Source of the DNA: Anaerolineae bacterium
GTDB taxonomy: Bacteria; Chloroflexota; Anaerolineae; B4-G1; DUEL01
Length of the DNA stretch: 64,000 bases
Direction: 5' to 3'
NCBI GenBank assembly: GCA_016931695.1
Contig: JAFGEI010000023.1
Span: 69,328-133,327 of the forward strand
Positions 56,676-64,000 of this stretch are shown piece by piece (within the stretch, counting starts at the first letter, position 1; each line of letters begins with the position of its first letter). The translations under genes were made by a program, and so were the position numbers. The notes beneath the pieces are model-generated. The model saw only the letters and a program-made list of their open reading frames with translations. It had not been told where the DNA came from and did not search any database.

Positions 56676-57734
56676 TCCCTCCTCAGAAGCCTGGGCTTTT
56701 TGCGCTTTTTTCCCCTTGTCCGTCGGCACCGCGGCAGCCTCGGCGCTCACGGCGCCCTCTTTTTCCGGCTTGGCCCGTTTCTTGTCCTTCTTCTTGGCCT
56801 GGGCGGCCTGCTTCTTTTTCTTGCCCTTGCCGTCCGATTTGCCCTTGCCTTTCTTCTCGTCCTTTTTCTTCTTCTTTTGCTTCTTTTCCTTCTTCTCAAC
56901 TGGAGCAGCTATAACTGCTTCTTCGATCTCTTCCACTTTTTCGATTTTTTCCTCTTTCTTGTCCATCTTTTTCCCCTTTTTTTTGGATTGGGAGCTGGCT
57001 GCTCCCGGATCGAACGGCTGGTAGTCCAGCGTCCTGCTCAGCAGTTCGACCAGGGTGCGCAGCGTCTTTACCCGTGCAAACCACTTGTCGTTTCCCTCGA
57101 CAATCGTCCAGGGAGCGGTGAGGGTGCTGGTGCGGAGCAGCATGTCCCCCACCGCCTGTTCGTATTCTGCCCACTTGGTGCGGTTGCGCCAGTCTTCTTC
57201 GGTCAGTTTCCACGCCTTGTAGGCCGTCTGCTCCCGGTCTTGGAAGCGGCGCAGCTGTTCCTCGAAACTGATGTGAATCCAGAATTTGGCCAGGATTATG
57301 CCGTGGTCGGACAGTTGGCGTTCAAACTCGTTGACCTCGCGGTAGGCCCGCTTCCACTCCCCCTCGCTGCAGAATCCCTCCACGCGCTCCACCATGACCC
57401 GGCCGTACCAGCTGCGGTCAAAGATGAGCACCTGTTTTTCGTTCGGCGGCCGCAGGCGGCGCCAAAAGCGCCACAGGTAGTGATGGGTGCCATCCTCGCC
57501 CCGCGGGGCAGCGATGGAAAAGACTTCATAGCCGCGGGGGTCGAGCTTTTCGGTCACCCGCTTGATGTTGCCGCCCTTGCCGCCGGCGTCCCAGCCTTCG
57601 TACACAATGACCAGGCTGCGTTTCTGCACGTACAGTTGGTAGGCCAGTTCGCGCAATTGGATCTGGTAGCGGGCCAGGTTCCGAACGTATTCCTCTTTGG
57701 GCAGGCTTTTGTCCAGTTCGATCCTTTCTAGCAT
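56661..57734 (-). CDS. PPK2-family polyphosphate kinase-like protein with about 100-aa Lys/Glu-rich C-terminal tail
   Basis: VYEGWDAGGKGGNIKRVTEKLDPRGYEVFSIAAP, FDRSWYGRVMVERVEGF; tail KKEKKQKKKKKDEKKGKGKSDGKGKKKKQAAQAKKKDKK. Confidence 0.92.
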   Translation of the reverse strand: MLERIELDKSLPKEEYVRNLARYQIQLRELAYQLYVQKRSLVIVYEGWDAGGKGGNIKRVTEKLDPRGYEVFSIAAPRGEDGTHHYLWRFWRRLRPPNEKQVLIFDRSWYGRVMVERVEGFCSEGEWKRAYREVNEFERQLSDHGIILAKFWIHISFEEQLRRFQDREQTAYKAWKLTEEDWRNRTKWAEYEQAVGDMLLRTSTLTAPWTIVEGNDKWFARVKTLRTLVELLSRTLDYQPFDPGAASSQSKKKGKKMDKKEEKIEKVEEIEEAVIAAPVEKKEKKQKKKKKDEKKGKGKSDGKGKKKKQAAQAKKKDKKRAKPEKEGAVSAEAAAVPTDKGKKAQKAQASEEGGKTG

Positions 57735-58756
57735 GGTTCCTCCTCACCTTCTTGCGCGTCCACCGGTCCGGCCGGGGAAGGTAGAGGGTCTGCTACAGTG
57801 CCGATGTGCGCTCGAATCTGGGCCAGCCTTTGCGGCCCGATCCCGTCAAGCGCCAGCAGCGCCGCGTCGCCTTCGGCGAGTTTGGCCGCCACCGCTTGAA
57901 CGGTAGCCAGGCCAGCGTGCTCCAACAGCTGTCGCACCCGGCTGCTGAGGCCAGTATTGGAGAGGGGGATTCCCGCCGCGGGCGGAGCGTCCGCCGCTTC
58001 CTGCTCCGCCAGCTCGGGGGCGCGGTCGGCGGGCAGCGGCAGGCCGCGGGACTGCAGCGCTTCTTCCAGGCGATAGATGATGGTCTCGAACATCTTGACC
58101 CGCGCCCAGCGCCGGTCCGTCGCCTCGACGATGGTCCAACGCCCCCATTCCGTATCGGTGCGTTCCAGCATCTCTTCGACCGCGACAAAGTATTCGTGGT
58201 ACTTGCGGTGATGCTCCCAATCCTCGGGCTGGACGTGCCACGCTTTCAGCGGGTCCTTTTCCAACTTTTTGAACCGCTTTCGCTGTTCTCGCTTGCTGAT
58301 GTGGAGATAAAACTTGATGACGACGTAACCGTCGTCGGCAATGGTGCGCTCGAAATTGACAATGTCGCGATATCCCTGGCGCCAGGCGTGTTCTGGCGTC
58401 AGCTTTTCCACCCGCTCCACCAGCACCCGGCCGTACCAGCTGCGGTCAAAGATCGCCATCTCGCCATAGTTGGGCAGCTTGAGCCAAAAGCGCCACAGCC
58501 AGGGCATTTGCATCTCGTAGGTGCGCGGGGCCTGGATCGCATAGAGCTTGAAGCCGCGGGGATCGAGGCGCTGGGTGAGCAGGTTGATCGACGTTCCCTT
58601 GCCCGCCGCGTCCCAGCCCTCGAAGAGAATGACGGTTGGGATATTGGCGTCCCAGCACGCTTTTTGCAGGTCGTACAGCCGTTGCCGCAGTTGGGGCATG
58701 CGCGCCTGGAACTCTTTTTTCGACAGCTTTTTCGTCAGATCGATTTTTTCCAGCAT
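57728..58756 (-). CDS. PPK2-family polyphosphate kinase-like protein with C-terminal helix-hairpin-helix (RpoA-CTD-like) domain
   Basis: LFEGWDAAGKGTSINLLTQRLDPRGFKLYAIQAP, FDRSWYGRVLVERVEKL; C-term LSNTGLSSRVRQLLEHAGLATVQAVAAKLAEGDAALLALDGIGPQRLAQIRAHI. Confidence 0.9.
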   Translation of the reverse strand: MLEKIDLTKKLSKKEFQARMPQLRQRLYDLQKACWDANIPTVILFEGWDAAGKGTSINLLTQRLDPRGFKLYAIQAPRTYEMQMPWLWRFWLKLPNYGEMAIFDRSWYGRVLVERVEKLTPEHAWRQGYRDIVNFERTIADDGYVVIKFYLHISKREQRKRFKKLEKDPLKAWHVQPEDWEHHRKYHEYFVAVEEMLERTDTEWGRWTIVEATDRRWARVKMFETIIYRLEEALQSRGLPLPADRAPELAEQEAADAPPAAGIPLSNTGLSSRVRQLLEHAGLATVQAVAAKLAEGDAALLALDGIGPQRLAQIRAHIGTVADPLPSPAGPVDAQEGEEEPC

Positions 58757-58787
58757 TGTCCCTTCCCTGTCACTCCCGTTACCTTCC

Positions 58788-59450
58788 CTACGGCCGCCCG
58801 AGCGCCTCGCGCAGGTCGGTCGTGACGGCATCGATCGATTGATCGCCGTTGACCGTTACCAGCACCCCCTGCTGGCGGTAGTAATCGATCAGCGGGCTGG
58901 TCTGCTCCCAATAGACCTGCAGCCGTGTGCGCACCGTCTCGGGCAAGTCGTCGTCGCGCTGATAGAGTTTGCCGCCATCGTGGTCGCAGCGGCCTGGCTG
59001 TTGGGGCGGATTAAAGCGCACGTGGTACGACGCGCCGCACAACCGGCACAGCCGGCGCCCACTGACCCGCTCGACCAGCACGTCGTCGGGCACGGCAATG
59101 TAGGGCACTGCGCCGACCTGCTGTCCCCGCTCGGCCAGCGCCCGGTCCAGCGCCTGCGCCTGGGCAATGGTGCGGGGAAAGCCGTCGAGCAGGGCGCCGC
59201 CGGCGCAGTCGGGCTGGCTCAGCCGCTCCATTACCATGGCGATGGTGACGTCGTCGGGAACCAACTCGCCGCGATCCATATACTCCTTGGCCCTGCGGCC
59301 CAGCGGCGTCTCGTTTTTCAGGTTCTCGCGGAACAGGTCGCCGCTGGCAACGTGGGGCAGGCCGAGTATCTCGCGCAGCCGGGCCGCCTGCGTACCCTTG
59401 CCGGAAGCAGGGGGGCCGAGCAGAATGATGTATCGCGGTTTCGCCGACAT
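58788..59450 (-). CDS. adk: Adenylate kinase with zinc-finger LID
   Basis: IILLGPPASGKGTQAARL, GDLFREN, LLDGFPRTIAQAQALD, CRLCGASYH. Confidence 0.95.
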   Translation of the reverse strand: MSAKPRYIILLGPPASGKGTQAARLREILGLPHVASGDLFRENLKNETPLGRRAKEYMDRGELVPDDVTIAMVMERLSQPDCAGGALLDGFPRTIAQAQALDRALAERGQQVGAVPYIAVPDDVLVERVSGRRLCRLCGASYHVRFNPPQQPGRCDHDGGKLYQRDDDLPETVRTRLQVYWEQTSPLIDYYRQQGVLVTVNGDQSIDAVTTDLREALGRP

Positions 59451-59491
59451 TGTTTCTCCTTGCCCGGCGGACAGTTGGGCACGCACGCCGG

Positions 59492-61399
59492 TTATAATAG
59501 GCCGCGAATGGCCTGGGCGACCAATGGGCCGAGTTCAGCGCGAAATCCGGCCCAAAGTTGCGGAAAACTGGCGACCAGTTCCTGAGCCTCTCGCTGCCGC
59601 GTTTCCAGATAGGCAGTGACGCCGGGGGCAGTGACGGGCTGAGTGCTGGCGAGGGCCGCTGTTCCCCACTGCCACCTTCCCCAGGCCAGAAAATTGCTCA
59701 GCAGACCGCTGGCAACCACCGCGTCTTGCAGGTCGCCCAGGTGATCCTGCAGGGTTTTGAGCCGCTCGACGAGCTCCTCCGATTCCGGGCTCATCACTTC
59801 GCGGAAGAATTCGACGCTGTATCGCAGCCGTTTCGCGGCAATGCGCAGCTGGTGCAGACGTTCGCGGGGTGGGTCGGGACCGCTGACCCACTCGTCGTAG
59901 GCCTGCACGGCAGCCAGGCGCTGGTAGATCGCCACCGGGACGACGTGCCGCAGGCGGTGGGGCAGAGGCTCTCCCTGCGGCGAGAGGGGCGGCGTCACGT
60001 CTGCCGCTGGGGTTTGCAGAAAGGCGCGAAATTGTTCTTTGAAACGCGAATGTCTTGCGCCGTCCAGGTAGGCCAATAACTGTACTCGCGCCTGCCGGTA
60101 TTCCTCTTCCCACGCAGCCTGCAGCGGGGCCAATCCGGATCGTTGTTCGGGCGGCAGCGCAGAAAGGTAGGCCGCGCTCTTTTGCCAAAAGACGTCCAGG
60201 TCGCGCACGACACCCAGAACCCGCCCGGTGCGGCGCAGGTCGCGCAAGAAAGGCTTGAACCGCTTCTGTTCCAGGTAGCCGTCGAAAACGCGAAAGGCGG
60301 CGCGCAAGCGCCGCGTTGCCACCCGCATGTCGTGCAGCGCTTCGACGTCCTCTCCCGCGCGAACGCCCGGCTCGTGATAGAGCATGTGCTGAAGGTGAAA
60401 GAGGAACGTCTTGCGCGCCGCCTCGACCATCGAGTCGTCTCGCCTGACGCCCGGTTTTTTCGGCAGGAGGGCCGGTCGCTCCCTGCCAGCGGTGGAGGAG
60501 CGCGGAAGGGGCAAGGACGGCGCAGCAGGCAGGAAAAGCGCCGCCGCATATTGATCGACGATGCGGGCGGGAAAGATGTTCAAGCGTTCTTTGCGGAACG
60601 CAGCCAGCCAATAGCGCACCGTGCGGTCTGACAGGCCGGCATCGTGCCCCGCTGCGACCTGGGTCTTGCCCCGATCCAGGGCCAACAAGGCCCGCGCCCG
60701 CCGCCCATACGTGTCGTCCCGCGGGGCAATCTGCTCCAGGAAAACGGATTCCTGGACCGTCAGCAGGTTGCTCGCCAGGGTGGCCTCCAGAAAGGCCAGC
60801 GCCCGCTCGAATTTCGACCAGCGCTGCGGCTTTAGCCCCCACTCCTCCCCCAAGTAGGCGGCTATCATCTCCAGTTCTTTTTCCCGGCCCTGGGCAGTCA
60901 ATTCGATCTCGAGCTCCATGTAGGCTTGCTGGCGATCCTCGGCAGCCAGCTGAACCTGGTCCAGGCACAGGTCGGCAACCCATCGCTCTCCCGAGAACAG
61001 CAAGCGGCTGGTGCGGGTCTGTTGCATCGCCAGGAGGGGCATCAGGCTGTTCCCGCCGGCAAGCTCTTGCACCAGCTCCCGCACTGCAGAGGCGGGCCAC
61101 CGTGCCGGGTCCAACACGGGCGGGGCGGCGGGCAGCACGATTTCGAGCTCCTCGCGCCGGTGGATCACGTCCTGCGCAAGACGCAACTCTTTGATCGTCA
61201 GCAGCGATTGGTTCGCTTGTTCCCGCCAGCGACAGGCATAGCTGTTGGCCAGGATGTGGCGATCGACGGTATCGAGGTACGTATCTTTCATCTGCTGAGT
61301 GTGGGGCGCCGCGAGTCGAAAATCCAGCAGATGACTGATCGCTGCCAGACGGCGGAGAGCCTGGATATCCGGCAGGATAAACTTGGCTTCAATTTCCAT
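59492..61399 (-). CDS. CYTH domain - HTH - CHAD domain protein
   Basis: MEIEAKFILPD; central LLALDRGKTQVAAGHDAGLSDRTVRYWLAAFRKER (HTH); C-terminal CHAD VEALHDMRVATRRLRAAFRVFDGYL...LHQLRIAAKRLRYSVEFF. Confidence 0.88.
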   Translation of the reverse strand: MEIEAKFILPDIQALRRLAAISHLLDFRLAAPHTQQMKDTYLDTVDRHILANSYACRWREQANQSLLTIKELRLAQDVIHRREELEIVLPAAPPVLDPARWPASAVRELVQELAGGNSLMPLLAMQQTRTSRLLFSGERWVADLCLDQVQLAAEDRQQAYMELEIELTAQGREKELEMIAAYLGEEWGLKPQRWSKFERALAFLEATLASNLLTVQESVFLEQIAPRDDTYGRRARALLALDRGKTQVAAGHDAGLSDRTVRYWLAAFRKERLNIFPARIVDQYAAALFLPAAPSLPLPRSSTAGRERPALLPKKPGVRRDDSMVEAARKTFLFHLQHMLYHEPGVRAGEDVEALHDMRVATRRLRAAFRVFDGYLEQKRFKPFLRDLRRTGRVLGVVRDLDVFWQKSAAYLSALPPEQRSGLAPLQAAWEEEYRQARVQLLAYLDGARHSRFKEQFRAFLQTPAADVTPPLSPQGEPLPHRLRHVVPVAIYQRLAAVQAYDEWVSGPDPPRERLHQLRIAAKRLRYSVEFFREVMSPESEELVERLKTLQDHLGDLQDAVVASGLLSNFLAWGRWQWGTAALASTQPVTAPGVTAYLETRQREAQELVASFPQLWAGFRAELGPLVAQAIRGLL

Positions 61400-61456
61400 G
61401 GCTGGTGATATTATGGCATCAACCAGCTATTTTGTCCAGCGCGTTTCAGCGCAGAA

Positions 61457-62143
61457 TCAATACAGTGATTGTTTCTGCTGCCGCCTGCGGAGCACGTTGC
61501 GGGCGACGAATCCGACGACCAATCCCGCTACAAATCCGCCGATGTGGGCGAACCAGGCCACGCCGCCCCCCAGGTGCATTGACCCCAGGCTCAGAAAGCC
61601 GTTGAACAGCTGCAGGACGAACCAAAAACCGAGCACAATCAAGGCCGGCAGGCGGGCGACGCGCATGAAGAAAAAGCCCGGCACCAGCACCCGTACCGGT
61701 GCGGTGGGAAAGAGCACCAGGTAGATGCCCAACACCCCGGCCACGGCACCGCTGGCGCCGATGGCCGGGATTTCGGAAAAGGGATTGACGATCACCTGCG
61801 CCAATCCCGCGACGATGCCCGCTCCCAGGTAAAAGGCCCCAAACCACCACGGGCCGAGAATATCTTCGATGTTGTCGCCAAAAATCCAGAGATACAGCAT
61901 GTTGCCCAGGATGTGGCTCCATCCCCCGTGCAGGAACATCGAAGTGAGCAACGTCACCGAATAGAACGGGTAGTCGAACGGATTGCTGATGTAGGCCGGT
62001 ACGGCTCCCCACTCCAGAAAAAACTGGTCGATGTTGGAGCCCAACAACAGTTCGTACAAAAAGGCGACGACGTTGATACCGATCACGCTCCAGGTGACCG
62101 CCGGCAACCGCTGCCGGGGTAGTTCGTCAGCAATTGGTATCAT
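61457..62143 (-). CDS. Rhomboid family intramembrane serine protease
   Basis: HGGWSHILGNMLYLWIFGDNIED, GASGAVAGVLG, HIGGFVAGLV. Confidence 0.95.
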   Translation of the reverse strand: MIPIADELPRQRLPAVTWSVIGINVVAFLYELLLGSNIDQFFLEWGAVPAYISNPFDYPFYSVTLLTSMFLHGGWSHILGNMLYLWIFGDNIEDILGPWWFGAFYLGAGIVAGLAQVIVNPFSEIPAIGASGAVAGVLGIYLVLFPTAPVRVLVPGFFFMRVARLPALIVLGFWFVLQLFNGFLSLGSMHLGGGVAWFAHIGGFVAGLVVGFVARNVLRRRQQKQSLY

Positions 62144-62151
62144 GGCTCCTC

Positions 62152-62673
62152 CTAGCGCCGTCGGTCCGGTCGCAAATAGCCGCGCTGTACTGTTCGTGCT
62201 TCATACACCGTCACCATGGCCCGCTCGTCCGCCTTTTCGGCCAGACGGACGGCGTCAGAGACTCTCTTGCGCGGCACGATGGCCTCGATGATGCCCACCG
62301 GGCTTTCCTGGCCCCGTCCATAGATCTCGGTCACGCCAAAGCCCGCCTTGCGCAGTGCTGCGGCGACGGTCTCCCCATCGTTAATCGAGATGATCCGCAC
62401 CTCGGCATATCCCAACGCCAGGCGTTCCTCCAGTATCATCCCCACCCACGTTCCCAGGCCGTACCCGGCGACGTAAGCCGAGACGTACCACAGATTGTCC
62501 ATGTGGTTGACGACCTGGGCAATGGCGAGGATATAGACCAGGGCGCTCAGGCTCCCGGTAAGGATCGCCGGCAGCTTGCGTCCCTGCACGGTGAGGATGG
62601 TGCCCAGGGTGCTGATGGCGATGCCAAAGATCCGCAGGACCAGGATCAGCAGTGCTTGGATTACGATATCCAT
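62152..62673 (-). CDS. UPF0316/DUF2179-type membrane protein
   Basis: TM segments followed by a DUF2179-like domain VRIISINDGETVAAALRKAGFGVTEIYGRGQE. Confidence 0.75.
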   Translation of the reverse strand: MDIVIQALLILVLRIFGIAISTLGTILTVQGRKLPAILTGSLSALVYILAIAQVVNHMDNLWYVSAYVAGYGLGTWVGMILEERLALGYAEVRIISINDGETVAAALRKAGFGVTEIYGRGQESPVGIIEAIVPRKRVSDAVRLAEKADERAMVTVYEARTVQRGYLRPDRRR

Positions 62674-62748
62674 CATCTAGCTTGCCTCCTTCCGCTGCAT
62701 TATACCAGCCAGCGCAAGGGCGGCAAGCCGACGATGAACGGGTCGGGC

Positions 62749-63114
62749 TCAGTCCTCCTCCTTCACCAGGGCCGATAGGACGACCGTCACGATGCTGACG
62801 ATGAGCGCCCCCAGGAACGCCGCGCCAAAGCTTGTGACGTGGAAACCGATGCCCAACTGGTTGGCAATCCAGGCCGCCAGCCAGAGGCAGACCCCGTTGA
62901 CGACCAGGATAAACAGCCCCAGGGTCAGCAGGATCAGCGGGCAGGTCAGGAGCTTGAGCAGCGGGCGCACCAGCGCGTTCACCAGGCCCAGCACGACCGC
63001 CATCAGCGCATAGGCGATCCAGGCCGTCCCCGTGACCTGGATGCCAGGCACCAACCAGGCGGCGACAAAGAGCGCCAGCGCGGAAACGAACCAACGAATC
63101 AACAACTTGGTCAC
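62749..63114 (-). CDS. 4-TM phage-holin-family-like membrane protein
   Basis: GTG start; VTKLLIRWFVSALALFVAAWLVPGIQVTGTAWIAYALMAVVLGLVNALVRPLLKLLTCPLILLTLGLF. Confidence 0.8.
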   Translation of the reverse strand: MTKLLIRWFVSALALFVAAWLVPGIQVTGTAWIAYALMAVVLGLVNALVRPLLKLLTCPLILLTLGLFILVVNGVCLWLAAWIANQLGIGFHVTSFGAAFLGALIVSIVTVVLSALVKEED

Positions 63115-63229
63115 AGTACACCTCCTCGATGGACCAGGAACAAATACAGCTTTCTCCACGTCATGATAGCAGAGATCGAGCGGATTTGCCAAACATCCAG
63201 CTATCAACCCGCTGACGAGGAGGTGACAA

Positions 63230-64000
63230 ATGAAACGAGGAATCCTGTACGTCACGTTGACCATTGCCACGCTGCTCTCCGCCTGCAAGCCAGCCGGGCC
63301 GACGCCGACGCCCGGCCCGCCCCAACCCGTCGACGTGCGGCCTGGCGGCTTTGCCGCTTACGCGCCGGTGACGGTGGACGTGGCGCCAGACGCCCCCGCC
63401 TATACCCCGGACCTGGACCAGGTGAGCAATCCCGATGTCATAAGCGGCCTGAACGACGCCCAACGGGCAGCGCTCGAGGCCAACGGCTTTCTCGTCGTTC
63501 CCTGGGGCCGCGAGCAGGTCTACCAGATCTACCAGGACGCCACGGAACGGGGCGACCCGGTCTTGGTCACGACCGATTCGCTGTTGCACGCCTACCACAT
63601 TCTCTACGACTATGCCCTGCGAATGGCCGAGATGGAGCACCTGATCGCCGACCTGGAACGACTGACCGCGGCGATGCTGGCGGCGGCGGAGGCGGACTAT
63701 GCCAGCACCGCTGGCCCGACCCAGGAGGCAGCCTGGCAAAACCTGGCCTACTTTGCCGTGGCGGCCCGGCTGCTCGACCCACACGCCGACATCCCCGCCC
63801 CCGTGCGCGACGCGGTGGAGGCAGAGTTGGCACTGATCGCGGACCACCCGGGCTTGGATTTTTCGCCCATTTTCAACACCTACCGCTCAGACACCAGCCC
63901 TCGCGACTGCAAATATCGCTACTGCGAGGACTATAGCCAGTACGTCCCCCGCGGCCACTATACCCGCAACGAGGATTTCGAGCGCTACTTTCGGGCCATG
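63230..64000 (+). CDS. DUF3160-like lipoprotein, truncated by the window end (absent from the ORF track)
   Basis: RBS aggaggtgaca; MKRGILYVTLTIATLLSACKPAGPTPTPG lipobox; LVTTDSLLHAYHILYDYALRMAEM; frame open to 64000. Confidence 0.75.
   Translation, partial: MKRGILYVTLTIATLLSACKPAGPTPTPGPPQPVDVRPGGFAAYAPVTVDVAPDAPAYTPDLDQVSNPDVISGLNDAQRAALEANGFLVVPWGREQVYQIYQDATERGDPVLVTTDSLLHAYHILYDYALRMAEMEHLIADLERLTAAMLAAAEADYASTAGPTQEAAWQNLAYFAVAARLLDPHADIPAPVRDAVEAELALIADHPGLDFSPIFNTYRSDTSPRDCKYRYCEDYSQYVPRGHYTRNEDFERYFRAM

Noticed and set aside
1-64000. CRISPR array, prophage or full IS with transposase
   Set aside because: No regularly spaced direct repeats, phage structural genes or transposase ORFs recognised; the HTH in 59492-61399 is part of a CYTH/CHAD protein, not a transposase.

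Overview
The window is high-GC bacterial chromosome, densely packed with genes and probably from Chloroflexota (inferred from gene content and the C-terminal YLPL tails on secreted proteins; not proven). I support about 50 protein-coding genes and found no rRNA, tRNA, CRISPR array, prophage or complete IS. From left to right: a truncated glycosyltransferase; two large secreted proteins (an S8 protease with two protease modules and a BNR/PKD protein); an ABC/FtsX/HlyD set; a polysaccharide-type cluster (radical SAM, glycosyltransferases, methyltransferases, membrane proteins); SLT transglycosylase, hutI, sortase, holA; a minus-strand operon of an FtsK-like motor, a TM protein, a DUF6504-like protein and a small protein; a coiled-coil protein and selB; amidohydrolase, MFS, ECF sigma/anti-sigma, NUDIX, cdd and a CBS protein; an MrfA-like helicase with an internal HNH motif; tldD, two tandem HTH-plus-Hfq/Sm-like genes and pmbA; rnhB, GT2, hutH; and a polyphosphate island (ppk1, phosphoesterase, two PPK2-like genes, adk, CYTH-HTH-CHAD). 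Strongest candidates for something undescribed: (1) the translationally coupled HTH-Sm/HTH-Sm/pmbA operon next to tldD; (2) the FtsK-like operon, which has a GAAC-N4-GTTC LexA-type box at its promoter start; (3) a family of small MITE-like elements (TIR GTAACTGCTC, 8-bp target duplications), one of which supplies the stop codon of a glycosyltransferase; (4) the unusual domain fusions in the polyphosphate island. All family names come from reading motifs by eye; no database search was run.
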